The notes under the pieces are model-generated. The model did no database searches. It had not been told where the DNA came from and was given only the letters and a program-made list of their open reading frames with translations. The translations under genes and the position numbers were made by a program. DNA of 64,000 bases from Muscardinus avellanarius. Its lineage: Eukaryota > Chordata > Mammalia > Rodentia > Gliridae. This document shows, piece after piece, positions 11,861 through 23,934 of the stretch; position 1 is the first letter of the stretch; the number at the start of each line of letters is the position of its first letter. The stretch spans positions 135,425,404 to 135,489,403 of the forward strand of contig OY726561.1 in assembly GCA_963383645.1 (NCBI GenBank), read 5' to 3'.

Positions 11861-12159
11861 GGACCCTGCTCCCTCCCACCCTCTTTGTCAAGGCCACAAG
11901 GCAAATTGTAACTATTTCACCAACCAACCGGGGGTCCCTCTGCAATTAAGGGCTACAACAACCTCATGTGGACTTGGAATAAGGTAAAGAACTTTACAAC
12001 AACCACCCTGCTCTCTAGCACCAGTGTGCAGTTACTTCTAACTCTGGGACGTAACAGTTGGCAGCAAGAGCCTAGCTCAGGGTACTGGGTGCTTCTAGTC
12101 ACTTCTCAGCAGAGACCCCATTCTTTCCGTGACTGGCCTGGACCTCTGGTCCCGGTCTC

Positions 12160-12285
12160 TGTGAGTGCTATGGACTGGAATGTGAGCTCCATAAAGCATG
12201 GTTTTTCATCTATTTTCTTTGTTGCTGTGTTCCTGGTATGTGGAGCAGTATATGGCACATAGAAGGTTTCCATAAATGTTGAGAA
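12160..12285 (+). mobile_element. L2-like LINE 3' fragment
   Basis: gaatgtgagctccataaagc, followed by tatggcacatagaaggtttc and ataaatgttgag, follows the L2 3' end layout. Confidence 0.65.
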
Positions 12286-15035
12286 AGAGAGAGAATCGGA
12301 ACCCCTAAGAGGCAGATGCCACCAATCAGCTCTTGGGAAGCTGTCATGAAGATCGTGTTGAGTGAATGAATGAATTTCCAAAGTTAGTGTTCCAACAGAC
12401 TGGCCCCCTTTGAGTGCGGTCCAGCCCTCTGCTCTTCTGAAGGGACCAGGGCTTAAGGCATCCTGTCGAGCACCGTTCCCTACATTTTCCTTTTAGAAGC
12501 TATGGAGAACGACACTCGGCCACCTGGCTGATCTGGAAGAGATCTTAAGATGCAACCTGGAGACCACCAGGACACATCCAGAGCCACACGCTAGCCAAAC
12601 ATTGTCTGTGGGGACTAAACAAATGTCAAATATTTTCCAAGGCTCTCTGTGCCTAGCACTGTGTAAGGCCCCTCGGGTGAGGCTGGCGATAAAGTAAGAA
12701 TGTTTACTTTTTTCCAGAGCTTACTACCTAGTGTAAAACCCCACCACTGTCTGGGGAAACCACACCCTTGTCATGAGCAGCGCCCCCTGCTGGCTCCTCA
12801 TCTGCACAGACAACACAGGGCTCTTGGCAAATAAAATAAATGACCAGGTCCTGTCTGAGTACCCCATGGAAGTTTGTTCTCCATCCTGGGGTTCAGGACA
12901 CAACAAAAAGACCTTTCTACAAGAAAAAAATGGGGGAAAATCAAGCAAAGGAACTATAAAATTGAATTAAAAGCAGTGAAATTTTCACTGACTTAAGTTT
13001 TTAAAACTTTTCTTTGTTTAATTTGAGAGTTTTAAGTCATTTCAGTCTTTTTAAAGTTTGAACTCAATCTTTTCTCTGCTCTGGAGCAAAATTTGTCTGC
13101 TAATTTCCAATGAGACCAGCTTTTAAAAATGAACTGGTACCAGCATATGGGATCTTAACACTCCACATTTTTACAGGCGGCGCGTAATATTGTTTTAATA
13201 TTTAATTTTGAGATTTACATAATATCTTTCCTCCAAAGAGCTCAATATATTGCAATATCATAAATTCCTTTTCATATTCAAAGATTATTCTTTATGCATG
13301 CAAATACTATATTTAACCAAGGAATAATGTAAATTAGGTGATGGATTCAGAGGAATTGATGGCCTAGGTAATTATTTGGCAGGAAAAGCAGTGTATCTGA
13401 GTGACTTTAATTGTTTAAGAACTTCAAAAATGCCTTGAAAATGGACAACCTAGAAGGACATGTGACTGTTAGCAGAAGCAGTCACTTTTTAAACATAACA
13501 TTAAGTACTGGATTGTGTCTGTGTTGTGGGAATGGTATATCAGAATTCACGTGCAGTCAGTACAGCCGGCCATACATGAACCATGTGTAACATAAATGTC
13601 AGGTATAAATTGTGCTGATAGAATCATGTGAGTTCACTTCTCCAAACGCACAAGGAAGAGAGACAGATGGGTTCCTCCGAGTAGCAGGGTCATCCGGTGC
13701 CAGGTGCGCAGGTTCTGGGCTCCAGTCCCATCCTCGTCATTAGCTCATTGGGATGCAGACTTTACCACCTTCCTTTCTGATACCTGCTCCTCTCAGCACA
13801 GAGTGGATACATGGATATCTGTTACATATCTGACACAGATAACATCAGTCCCAAACAAAGAGACTGAGAAACCTTGGAAGGAAGCAGTCTAGAGAGAAAA
13901 ATCCAGCAAATTGCTCTCGGGCTTAGGACATATTCTCAGAAATGATGCTAATCTCCCAGCACGGTTCCCAGTGATTTTCCATCCACAGTCTCCTGTGCTC
14001 GTTACCACGGTACCAGGAAGCAAGCCTCATGATTCTTATTTTACCAGCAATAACTGAAGGGTCTTGGCAGATAAATGAATCTTCATGAGTCCTGGGAGGA
14101 GCAGATAGGGGAGCCAATCATAGGAGCCCACCACTACTGCACCTCAGAGGAAGACAACTGCCCCCAGGGCGGAATGAGACTCACACAGCACACTCAACCA
14201 CGAGACTCGGCAAAATCCAATTCACCCTCAGAATCAGAGGTTGCATACCCCGGCCAAGAGGCCGAATCCAGAATTGGATTTGTTTGGCTTTAGAGTGTTT
14301 GAAAATTTTCTAATCAGTTGTCAACATTTTAAATCTGGATTTTCAGCTTATAAAATCAGGCAGTGCTGGGCATGGCGGCCCTTGTGGGAAGTATAAGAGC
14401 AACAAGACCGTGTCCTTTGGTTTCCTGAGGGCCTCACTAAATCCCACATCCATGCCTTCTTCCTCTCCATTACTGCCTGGCCGCAGGGGCCTTTGGGTTT
14501 GTTCCCTCTGATTTAGATAGTCCCAAATCACCTGCTAGTCTGATTCATCTTTTTTCCCCTCCCCCACGACCTCTTCTGAGAGCCCCTTCCCCAACTGTGA
14601 TGCTCTGGGTCTAGTTGGCAGAAGAGAGAAGTAAAGTTTGCCATCCACTTAATTCTCTCTGACAGCCAGATGATCTAGCCATCAGTGTGAATCCAGGGCC
14701 AGGTGTCAGAGAGTGACTGTGGAAGTTAGTGGCGATAACAATGTCCCTGCAGATCGCTTGGCCACTGGAACAGAGAGAGTTCCGCCTGATCTCGTCTATT
14801 TTAAACTCATGGCAGCTGTATGCAGTGTGAGGATGCTCCCCAAAGACCTCACGTAAATCCAAGCTTGCATAATTCATGACCAGCCCTGACCAAAGATGAT
14901 GGACATTTTTTTTTCTGACAGCTAAAGTGTCCCAGCTATATAGCAATAGCTTTTAGGGGGCTTATAACTTAACATGGCCCACCATAATGTGGTTTGGGGT
15001 GGGACTGAGGATAAAATAGCCATGAGTCCAAGACT
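12286..15035. other. Unique intron sequence
   Basis: No gene or clear repeat recognised. 12960-13450 is AT-rich and free of recognisable repeats. Confidence 0.5.
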
Positions 15036-15589
15036 GGAAGCCAGAAACATCACTTGCTGGCTGTAAGATGCTGTGCAAATTCCAAAAGCGTTCTCTCACT
15101 GGTTTCTTTATGTGACCCACCACATCTCTGTAAAGGCCTTGCTAGGGTTTGGCCCACTGGAGGTGCTTCTCAATGGTAGCTCTCTTAACAATGGCAGCTC
15201 TGTAGAATGGGTGAGGAAGATCCTGTCCTGATGCTCACTAAGGAAAACAAGGTCCTTGAATAGCATGATTATGTACATGACCTGACCAGGGTTGCCATAG
15301 ATAATGGAGACTGAATCTCAAGATTCAACAAACCTTTTGGTGTCTCCCAAGTCAATCTGACATCTGAGTGAAAAACCATGTGCTGTGTGCCCAGTGATGA
15401 AAATGATGATTACAGAATTTCTAATATCTCTTGAACCATAGCCCAAGGAGTCCAAATAAACCCTGTAGTTGAAGACTATAAAAATGGGGAACCCACAAGG
15501 ATTGTCCATTGTTAGGACAGGACACAAGAAGGCAGAAACAAGATAGGTGATATCCTGTGGACCCTCCTTTAACTTTAAACTCTGTGAAC

Positions 15590-15700
15590 ACCCCTATCAT
15601 CCTTGATTCTGCAAATCCCTTGAAGTCTCTGCTCCTTTATCTGAAAAAAATGGGAATAATAATGCCTATCATTGGGTTAGAATGAGGCTGAAATTACTCC
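15590..15700 (+). mobile_element. MIR-like SINE fragment
   Basis: tctctgctcctttatctg followed by aaaaatgggaataataatgc is the usual MIR core in the plus sense. Confidence 0.6.
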
Positions 15701-16329
15701 ACCTGTCCTGAAAGTCTTCTCAAGAGCAAAAGAAATTCTTCTTAAAATTAAAAACTCAATGACTTCAAGTTCAAGCCATTTCAGGCACAGAGCAGACACT
15801 CAAGGGACATTTATAGATAAACTTAGTGATTGATTCCAGGAGGCCCCTGCTCAGGATTCCCTACATGCCATCCTCGTAGGTCAGTGGTGGCCACAAGGAA
15901 TGACAGGAGTCATACTGTGCCATGAGGCTGGGGAGGGAGGCTTGCTCATGCAGAACGGATGAGCTCAGCACTCTCCTAGGAGGTTAGACAGGTCACGACC
16001 TACTAGTGATGCATGGGTCTACACACCTCATCTTTTAGTGGATAAGATTTTAGGCTTTCCACAATTCCATTTCTGGTGAAATATGAAGCTTCTGTGACTG
16101 TTCTTAAGCCATTCTTGCAGAGGTATTGGAATCAAATAGTTATTTTGATGGTCGCCACTTTACTGTCTATTGGCTGAAGACAATTTACATTCATGTGTTT
16201 TCATCAAGCCAGTGTGATTAACATGTTCCTCAGAGCCCCAGAGCCTATAGATAGGAACTACTGGTGGGCTTGGTCTTTGCTTTATACTAACCATATCCCA
16301 TCAGAGAGAACTGGCACAGACTTTCTCAC
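15701..16329. other. Intron sequence, unassigned
   Basis: Nothing recognised. Confidence 0.5.
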
Positions 16330-16345
16330 TGATTGTAAACTTTCT

Positions 16346-16567
16346 TCTCCTTCTCCTTCGTTCCCCCCCCCCCGTGGGGGTACTGAGGATGGAACCCAGG
16401 GGCATTCTACCTCTGAGTTCCACCCCAGCCTTATTTTTTATTCTTTATTTTGAAACTAAGTTACAGAGGACCTCCCTAAGTAGCCGAGTCTGACCCCCAA
16501 TCTGAGATCCTCCTGCCTCAGCCTCTCAAGTATTGGGATTTACAAGTGTGCGCCCCCACACCTGTCT
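16346..16567 (-). mobile_element. B1-dID SINE, older, with 16-bp target duplication
   Basis: Reversed right half (actgaggatggaacccagg), linker and left half. A perfect duplication tgattgtaaactttct flanks it at 16330-16345 and 16568-16583. A C11 run at 16363-16373 and a pyrimidine stretch replace the usual T tail. Confidence 0.95.
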
Positions 16568-16583
16568 TGATTGTAAACTTTCT

Positions 16584-17265
16584 AAAATCAAAATTCCAGA
16601 ATTCCCAAAGAGGAGTCACAGATTGGAAGGTGATAATGAAGACTGGAGCTGCAAAATCAGGGGAGATTAAGAATAAAGGGGATGTTAGATGGGGAACAAA
16701 GAGCCTAAGAAAAGGACTTGTTGAGGAGGAAATGGGTGATGAGAAAATTAAATATTTTGAATGTTGATAACATGGGGCCCCTGCAGGAGCCTGGGCCCCT
16801 CAGCTCCACTGCAACCTGGGAAGGTGCAGACAGCAAGACAACCAGATGGGCAGGTTCAGGAATAGCAGGATAAGAGATGGGAGGGGAAGAAATCAAAGCG
16901 TACTGAAATAAGTGGCAGGTTTATTCGCACATGCTTAGAGAGAGAGAAAAGACAGCCAAGCCCAGCGTAACATGACAGCCCGGCAGGATTGTTAGTCCCA
17001 GAAGCTGGGACACTAAAATATTTCAGCCAGTTTTCTGTCTTAAACTCTCCAAGGAAAATACGGCTAACAAAGGCAGCCCGTGTTCCATGCTTCGACATAA
17101 TGCAGAAATTACCATTCCCTTTTCTTTGGGTAAGACAGGCTGTCACAACCTTTGTCCCCATGGCACCAGGGCTGTAGTCACTGGCTGGAGCCTTCTACAC
17201 TTCCACTCTACACGTATGCATGTAAACACGTGATCATGCACATACATACAAGCACACCACATGAA
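16584..17265. other. Intron sequence, unassigned
   Basis: Nothing recognised. Confidence 0.5.
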
Positions 17266-17268
17266 CAG

Positions 17269-17269
<1 letters not shown>

Positions 17270-17314
<45 letters not shown>
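17270..17314. repeat. (CA)n microsatellite
   Basis: About 22 uninterrupted CA units. No SINE adjoins it. Confidence 0.97.
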
Positions 17315-17315
<1 letters not shown>

Positions 17316-18685
17316 CCATCTGGACAACTATGCTCTCCTACAACACCTTTTTTTTTCTTCCCAGTTCTGACAGCTTAAACCCCAAAATCATCTGCCATCA
17401 GAGATGCCTGGTATTACAAGAAGATAGGAAGGTGAGGAGTAGAAAGATGGAGTGGAAAAGAGGCGGTCAAGAAGGAGGAGCTACTATGAGGGAGAACAGA
17501 TGCTGGGCTCCTGCGCTTCTGCTAACAAGCAGTCCTTCTAGAATTCGTTGGTTAAGAGAAATCTATAATCCCAAATAAGCTCACGGCCCACTGCCTGTGA
17601 CCCCCACGGCCTGGAAACGGGATGCTCACTTCTTCTCGTTTCTCTGCCATTGCTCAGGGGAAATACTGCTCTTTGCTCTGACTCCCTGGGTATTACTGCG
17701 GGTTGCTGCTCTACAGTGCTTAAAGGACACCACCCTGCAGTGCGGTACTTTGTGCCTAGGTCTGTCAAATTCTTCAGTTAATGGTTTCATGGGAGGAATG
17801 ATAGTGTCCAAGTATCACTGGACCTCTCTCTCTCTCTCGGTGTCTCATCCGCAGCACGGCGTAGAGAAGATGCTAAATAGCAGTTCCTTAATAATAAATG
17901 AGTAAATAAATGAGAGAGTGAGTGCATGAAGGGACTGGCTGAGTGGATATAAAAAGACATGCATGGCTGTACGAGGTATGGGAAGCCATAGAAAGAAAAG
18001 AGCAGAAGAGTCAGAGAGAGAGAATAAAGAGATGAAGATGTGTTCTGTACTGTGCAGGGCACGGGATGCAGTGACTATCGGGAGTGATCTATTGCCATCT
18101 ATCTGAGGTTTCGATAACACTGTAGCATTCGTGTAGCAAGCTACAAGTGAGAATGCGCTCTTGAATACCAAGGGCTTACCTGAAAAATAACCAGTGAAGG
18201 CAGTATTGCCTTCATCCTATGATTTCTGGGAAGCCTTTCTTCCATTGAGTTTTCCATTAAAGCATCCCCGATGTTACTGTCCTCCAGGTCTTGCACTCTT
18301 CCACCTACTTACCCCATCCATTTTCTTACCTACCCACTCATCCATCCTTCCATAAGATCTGCCCAGCCACCAGTCCAACCATCTTTCCACCTCCCTACCC
18401 ACCTCTCTGCCCTTCTCTCTATTCTCCTTCTCAGCAGCATTTGGTGAACCCTGACTGGATGGGAGCGCTGGGTCCTACTCTAGCTTAGACTTACATCTTT
18501 GTTTTTAGGGCCAGGCTCATGCTTGGAGTTGAAACATTTACAGCTGTCTCCTCCATGGCCACAGATGCTCATCTTCTGAAGCCTTCACTCATGGCAGGAT
18601 GCCTGAGACAGACTGGCAGGATGGGTGTGGCTACAGATGGACAAAAAGCCAACCACATGGACAGGCGGGGTCCAGAAGCCTCCAG
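17315..18685. other. Intron 5 sequence adjoining exon 5
   Basis: Mostly unique. 18290-18440 is a degenerate pyrimidine-rich stretch of CCAT/CCAC units. No exon recognised. Confidence 0.55.
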
Positions 18686-18691
18686 ACTTAC
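18686..18691 (-). other. EPHB1: 5' splice site (donor) of exon 5
   Basis: Minus-strand gtaagt follows CCAAGCTG, a full consensus donor. Its first G and the exon's last G allow only one in-frame reading with the expected phase. Confidence 0.92.
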
Positions 18692-19027
18692 CAGCTTGGT
18701 TTGTGGTGATGTTGACGGAGACGTGCTGTGGGGGGAAGGGGCTCTTGCTGGAGACCCCGTTGATGGCCTGGATGTCGAACGTGTACGGGGTGTGCGCCCA
18801 CAGGCTGCTGATGGAGACGCGGCACTCAGTCAGGCCCAGCTGCCTGGGCACAAACTCCACGTTGTCGTCGCAGCGAGAACAGCTCCGGCGGTCTGCCCGG
18901 CACTTTTTGCAGATAATGTTGTAGGTGACATCATCCCGCCCACCAGTCTCCCTGGGAGGGTGCCACTCCAGAATGATGGACGTCTCGTTGACGATGGAGA
19001 TGACGTTGCGGGGACCCGATGGGACAC
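18692..19027 (-). CDS. EPHB1: EPHB1 exon 5: first fibronectin type III domain
   Basis: This exon encodes about 112 residues (336 bp, phase 1-1) that correspond almost exactly to the first FN3 domain of the Eph ectodomain. It opens VPSGPRNVISIVNETS and closes with SVNITTNQA. Visible FN3 landmarks are the Trp in LEWHPP, the TYNIICKKC strand, the paired cysteines of the Eph-specific C-x-x-C loop (CKKC then SCSRC) and the PYTFDIQAING strand. Two N-glycosylation sequons are present, NETS and NITT. The acceptor is tctccacag after a pyrimidine-rich run; the donor is gtaagtctgg. The final G should pair with CC from the next exon, outside the window, to make Ala. The open frame runs on beyond both splice sites by chance; those extensions are intron. 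Confidence 0.96.
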
Positions 19028-19048
19028 CTGTGGAGACAAAGCAGGGCC
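19028..19048 (-). other. EPHB1: 3' splice site (acceptor) of exon 5
   Basis: Minus-strand ctttgtctccacag precedes the exon start GTGTCCC. The GT completes the Ser codon begun by the last base of exon 4. Confidence 0.92.
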
Positions 19049-19190
19049 GGGTGAGGCTAAGCAGAGGCTTCCTCATCCAGCGTGTCTGGCCTGCACCCAC
19101 CCTCTCCCCTTGCTCAGCTTTAGATAAGATCTCTACACTCCAATCCATTCTAAGATAAAAATGGCAGACAGGGATTAGAAAAACCTGTTC

Positions 19191-19386
19191 TTTGTTTTTT
19201 GTTTTTTTGGTGGTACTGGGGTTCCTGGAAGCCCTTCTACCTCTGGGCTATACTCCCAGACCTATTTTTACATTTTTATTTGGAAACAGGGTCTCTTAAG
19301 CCAGCGCGGCTGGCTTCGAATATGCGCAATCCTCCGGTCTCCGCCTCCCAAGCGCGGGGATTACAAGTGTGCCCACCAAGCCTGGC
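19191..19386 (-). mobile_element. B1-dID/MEN-type SINE, young subfamily
   Basis: T-rich tail on the plus strand, then ggtggtactggggttcctgg, linker and reversed B1 half. In the same orientation as EPHB1 and about 165 bp from the exon 5 acceptor. No clear target duplication. Confidence 0.93.
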
Positions 19387-19544
19387 TCCAAACTCTCCTT
19401 TCAATCATCCCCACTGACACTTCATTCTTTCAAACCTGTGTGCCAAGAAAGTGAAGGGTATAGGGATATGGTTTCAGGTCTACTTGTCCTCAGGACCAAA
19501 TCACAGCCTTCAGCAAAGTTTAGGGTTAATGAAATATATGAGTG

Positions 19545-19593
19545 TGTATGTGTGTATATATATATATCCATTAATGAATAATATATATATATA

Positions 19594-19667
<74 letters not shown>
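19545..19667. repeat. Compound (TG)(TA)(CA)(TA)(GA) microsatellite
   Basis: Alternating blocks: tgtgta, two TA runs, about 15 CA units, another TA run, then about 13 GA units. Confidence 0.96.
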
Positions 19668-19668
<1 letters not shown>

Positions 19669-19729
19669 GGAGAATCTCCTGCCTATATATATGCATTGAA
19701 TACTTACTGATCCCTTGTCTTTTCTTTTT

Positions 19730-19930
19730 TTAATAGATTATTTGGTCTATTAATAATTTATATATTAATAGAATATTATTTAATATATTAATTATTATTT
19801 AATATTACTATTTGATATTATTTAATGTTATTATTAATAATATTGTTGAATACTATTAAATAACATTATTATTTAATCTATTAATAGATTACTATTTAAT
19901 ATTTTAATAATAATAGATTATTATTATTGT
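19730..19930. repeat. AT-rich low-complexity block
   Basis: About 200 bp of over 90% A+T, built from TTAATA, TATTATT and AATATTA units with many short inverted repeats. Confidence 0.9.
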
Positions 19931-20269
19931 AGTTTGACATCATATTGGGATATAAAGTGACAGAGAAATACATGCGCACGACTCTCGGTCTTTTCTTAGT
20001 TGGAGTACAATTCAATGGTAGACAGATATGGATAGTCCCTCCAGAAGTCCCTAAAGATCCTGGACTCTTGCACAAAGTTTCACACAACAGGATCTAAGGA
20101 GGTATGTGCACCATGGCAGGGATATTTTTCCCTATAGGACAGGCTGCCAGAGCACCTAGGTAGATGAACATTCAAATTGCACCAGCTTTTGCAAATGAAG
20201 ACAAGAAGCACTGTTAGGCAGGAGAAGGTCACACAAGCCACCCATGAAATAAAGAGAATGTGTGGGTGC

Positions 20270-20450
20270 TCTAGAAGCTCTCCTAATTGCTTTACATGCT
20301 TTACCTCATTTACCCCCAGGAACTCTACCAGGAGACACAATAGTTACTGTAATTATTTAAGGAAACTAAAGCTTACAAGGAGACTGGCTGTAGATCACAT
20401 GGTCTTTAAGCATGGAAGCTGAGACCAGTCTGATTCCAAGGCTCATGTTT
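20270..20450 (-). mobile_element. MIR-like SINE fragment
   Basis: The order of motifs tttacctcatttaccccc, aaggaaactaaagcttac and gtagatcacatgg fits reversed MIR. Confidence 0.6.
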
Positions 20451-22240
20451 TTAACCATAACCCAGCTCTGAACAGACTCTGTCTCCTACGAGCCAGCCAG
20501 GCTCACGGGACTCAAGAAGAGCAGCTCCCTCCCTCTGCACAGCTCCGTGTAGGGCTGTCCACCCTCAAGCAAAAGCAAGAATGCCTTGTTGCAAAACACT
20601 GGAAAACCTAGTATTCCTCAGGAGAACAAAATGTTGCTGAATTAATAGTCACTGAGGTGGGAAGGTTCAAACTGAGTTGGAGAACCTCCTGCCTCAGAAC
20701 AGAATCAAGTTCCCAAGGCTGAGCCCTGCATATCTGCAAAGCCTAGCGGATGGAAATGGATCTGGCCCAGAAGCCCCCCTGCCAAACAGTGGGTCTGCTG
20801 GAGCAGGCGCTCCAGATAGTAATACATTCTGAAGGCACGCACGTGACCGTCACCCGCTGAACGAGGACATGTGTAACGTGGTTCATGCTGGAGACTGGAA
20901 TCGAATGCCAGCACACAAAAGGAGGGAATAACAACAAGGTCAGGGGCACCAGGGAAGGGTTCTGTGTTGGATCAGTCAACAGCGAGCAACGAGAGCAGAA
21001 AGCAAATATTAAATCAGATTCTATTAAAACATGAAAGAAAATCAGTACGGTACTATATAAAGCCCATTAGGCTTGAGCTAAAGCACAGCGTTCATGCATA
21101 CTTGTGACAGGGCAGAATTCATGAAGCATTTCTACTGAAGTCTTGCAAACAGTGTGTAAGAATTCCCTACCCATCTGCCCAGGAATAAACATCCATCTCT
21201 CTTCAAATCAGCACACAGGTAGTATTGGGAGAGCAGTTGGTATTGTCCCAGGTGGGCTCTTACTGGGTCAGGATGGTCTCGCTTCACATTGCACAATTTA
21301 TTAACATCCATATTGGTCAATGCCTGTCTTGGACACGTCTGTTTGCTCCAGAATGATGAGTCTCCGACCACAGGCTCCCAGCAGTCAACGCCATCGTTGC
21401 TTGTCTCACTTTTAGAGCAGACAGCCTAACCTTACCCACAGGCCACCGTTCCTCACCCTCATAATAAGTATATACACTGAATGCTTACTCTATGCTAGGT
21501 ATAAGTCTTTTTAAAAATGTTATTGCATTTCCTCCTCAGCCCATTCAAAAGGCATCCTCAGGTGGAGAGGCAGCGGCAGATACTGACAGTGAGCATCCCT
21601 CCTCCATCCACCGTCAGAAGGCCTTCTCCCTCCAACGATCTCCTCTATCCCTTAAGTTTCAACCTCACCCTCTCCTGATTCTAGCTTCTTACTTAAACCC
21701 ACGTGAGTCTTTTCCATGTCAAGCCCAAACACTTATCACCTGCCATCTCTCTGCATTGCATACCCTCTCTTCTTTACTCTCCAGCCAAAAGCTTTTCCAG
21801 ACAAGAAACTGTCCTCTGTCCCTGTTCGGCCATCTGCAGCCTGGTTACTTTCTTACTCCTCTACCATGGCAGTTCCAGGTAGACAGCTGCCAAATCCAGA
21901 GAACATAGTTCAGTCCTCAGCTTCCCTTGGCATCATGTGTTGTTATCAGCAAGGCCCTGGGAGTCACATCTTCTGTATCCACTAACACACAGACCATCAC
22001 CACAACCTTCAGACTCTATCTCCTCTCCCTCAGAGATTTCCTTTCTTTTATATACCCACCATACCCATCTGTGATTCTTTCCCCTCCTTATCTACTTAAC
22101 GAGCTCCCAATCACCCTTAAGAGATTCGGCACCCATCCCTCTAGGAGGCTTCCTTGGTGTCCATCAATCATGCGGTCAGTGCTCCCAGTCTGGCCTTTCG
22201 TCACCCATTTCTAGACACTGAACCCAGATGCCAGGATTGA
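20451..22240. other. Unique intron sequence
   Basis: No exon or clear repeat, apart from possible MIR traces near 21480-21600. Confidence 0.5.
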
Positions 22241-22260
22241 AATGCGAGGAGCTCTCCCTC

Positions 22261-22321
22261 GGTGTCCTCCTCACCACTCTGTGGCCTCCCTTGGTGTCCT
22301 CCTCACCACTCTGTGGCCTCC
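22261..22321. repeat. 32-bp tandem duplication
   Basis: A ggtgtcctcctcaccactct unit occurs twice with period 32. Confidence 0.9.
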
Positions 22322-23060
22322 TGGTAGGCAGGGGCCAGTATCTGGTTTGCCTCTGTTATTTCCAAGCCCAGACTGCCATCTAACTAGGGTAGGCCCTTCC
22401 CATTTGGCTATTTTTGCTCAGTGTGCATGGCTGAGAGTCCCACATGTACGGCCCATTCAGCATGAGGCAGGTCACCATGCTGTGGGCACATGGAGGATCC
22501 TTGGAGATGTCTTGAACCAGTAGCGGCCTGTGACCCTGAGTGGCCAAGGCTTTGGTGATCCGCAGGGAGTACGTGAAGAGCTGGCCTGGAGTTCCCTGCC
22601 CCATTCCTGATCTGTAGCAGCTGGGGGGGGGAGCACCCCGATCGACCCTACTCATGTCTGTTCATTTGCTCCCAGCAGAACAGGAAGAGGACAGTGGGTT
22701 TCCAGAAGACTTTCCCCACATTTATTTAAAAACAGCCTTCATCTGCAGCCATCATTGGCTCCTTCTCATTCCCATGTGCTTTTCAAAGTAAATGCTTCTG
22801 TGGGACATGAGTGGGGGTTGTAGGGTCTCTGGTTGTTGAGTCCAGGGGTGAATACATTTAAATCCGTTCCTTCCAAGGAAAGACCTGGAGGATCTTTCCG
22901 GAGAGCAGACTCAGAAAGCCAAAGGAACCCAGCATGCCCTATCACGTGCCCTTTCTGTCTCCTCATGGGCAGAGATATGCCTGGTTCGTGTCACGGAGTG
23001 GGTGTTACTGCATATTTGCAAATATGACCTAAGTCTGAGCCATAACGATGACTGGGACCT
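22322..23060. other. Unique intron sequence
   Basis: Nothing recognised beyond a short G8 run at 22624. Confidence 0.5.
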
Positions 23061-23064
23061 CATT

Positions 23065-23260
23065 AACTCTTCATTCATTCACTCGTTCACTAATGCATGA
23101 TCTTTTAACAAGTATGCTGTGCACTCCTCCAGGCACTTTGGAGCCACAAGAAGCAAAGCAGGCAAGCTTCTGCTCTTTTGGAGCCTATGTTTCTATTGAG
23201 TGAAATAAAACTGACAGGTAGACGGAAATGCAGGGAGAGACGAGATAATTTGGGATAATA
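23065..23260 (-). mobile_element. L2-like LINE fragment
   Basis: cattcattcactcgttcact, then aacaagtatgctgtgcactc and ccaggcacttt, matches the reversed L2 3' end layout. Diverged. Confidence 0.5.
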
Positions 23261-23702
23261 ATACACACTATGGAATAAAACAGCCCCAGGGCTCAGATGG
23301 CCTCCTAACAATGCCGAGCCCTGTTCCTTATTCCCATGAGATCTGTTCCAGGCCTGCCAAGGCAGAATCTCATGTCTGGGTAGTTAAAACAATGATGGCC
23401 CCAGGTGTCTGTGCTCTAGCATCCTGATGCGGGGGCACATTCCTGCTGCTCAGCCTCCCCTCTGCCCAGATGAAGAACCCACCCAGAATGGGCTTGGCCT
23501 GTGCAGAAATCTCCCAAGAGAAAGGTGCTAGGACTACTTTCTGTCCATCTAAGCATGGCCTCTGGGGTTCAGAGCCCTACTCTTTACAGGGAGTATTCAC
23601 CCAGAATCTGTACCCCCAGCAACAAATATCTCCAGAAGGGAGGCCATAATTTACAAAGGGGAACATAGAAGGAGGCCACAAGGTTGAAAGGAGACCTGCC
23701 AT

Positions 23703-23934
23703 CTCCCTCAATAGAAGGCCTTGGTGACTTTTGTGGCAGGGCTCAGCACCACGGTCCCCTCTCCCTCAATAGAAGGCCTTGGTGACTTTTGTGGCAGGGC
23801 TCAGCACCACGGTCCCCTCTCCCTCAATAGAAGGCCTTGGTGACTTTTGTGGCAGGGCTCAGCACCACGGTCCCCTCTCCCCCAATAGAAGGCCTTGGTG
23901 ACTTTTGTGGCAGGGCTCAGCACCACGGTCTCCT
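23703..23934. repeat. 58-bp minisatellite, four copies
   Basis: Units start at 23703, 23761, 23819 and 23877. Each opens ctccctcaatagaaggcc and ends accacggtccc. The first three are identical within their cores; the fourth has C for T near its start and diverges in its last bases. No longer flanking similarity. Confidence 0.97.

Noticed and set aside
18519..19127. 202-codon plus-strand open frame opposite exon 5
   Set aside because: Antisense shadow of the EPHB1 exon; its length reflects the GC-rich coding sequence on the other strand.
23703..23934. CRISPR array or coding repeat in the 58-bp minisatellite
   Set aside because: The units are contiguous with no unique spacers, 58 is not a multiple of three, and the genome is mammalian.
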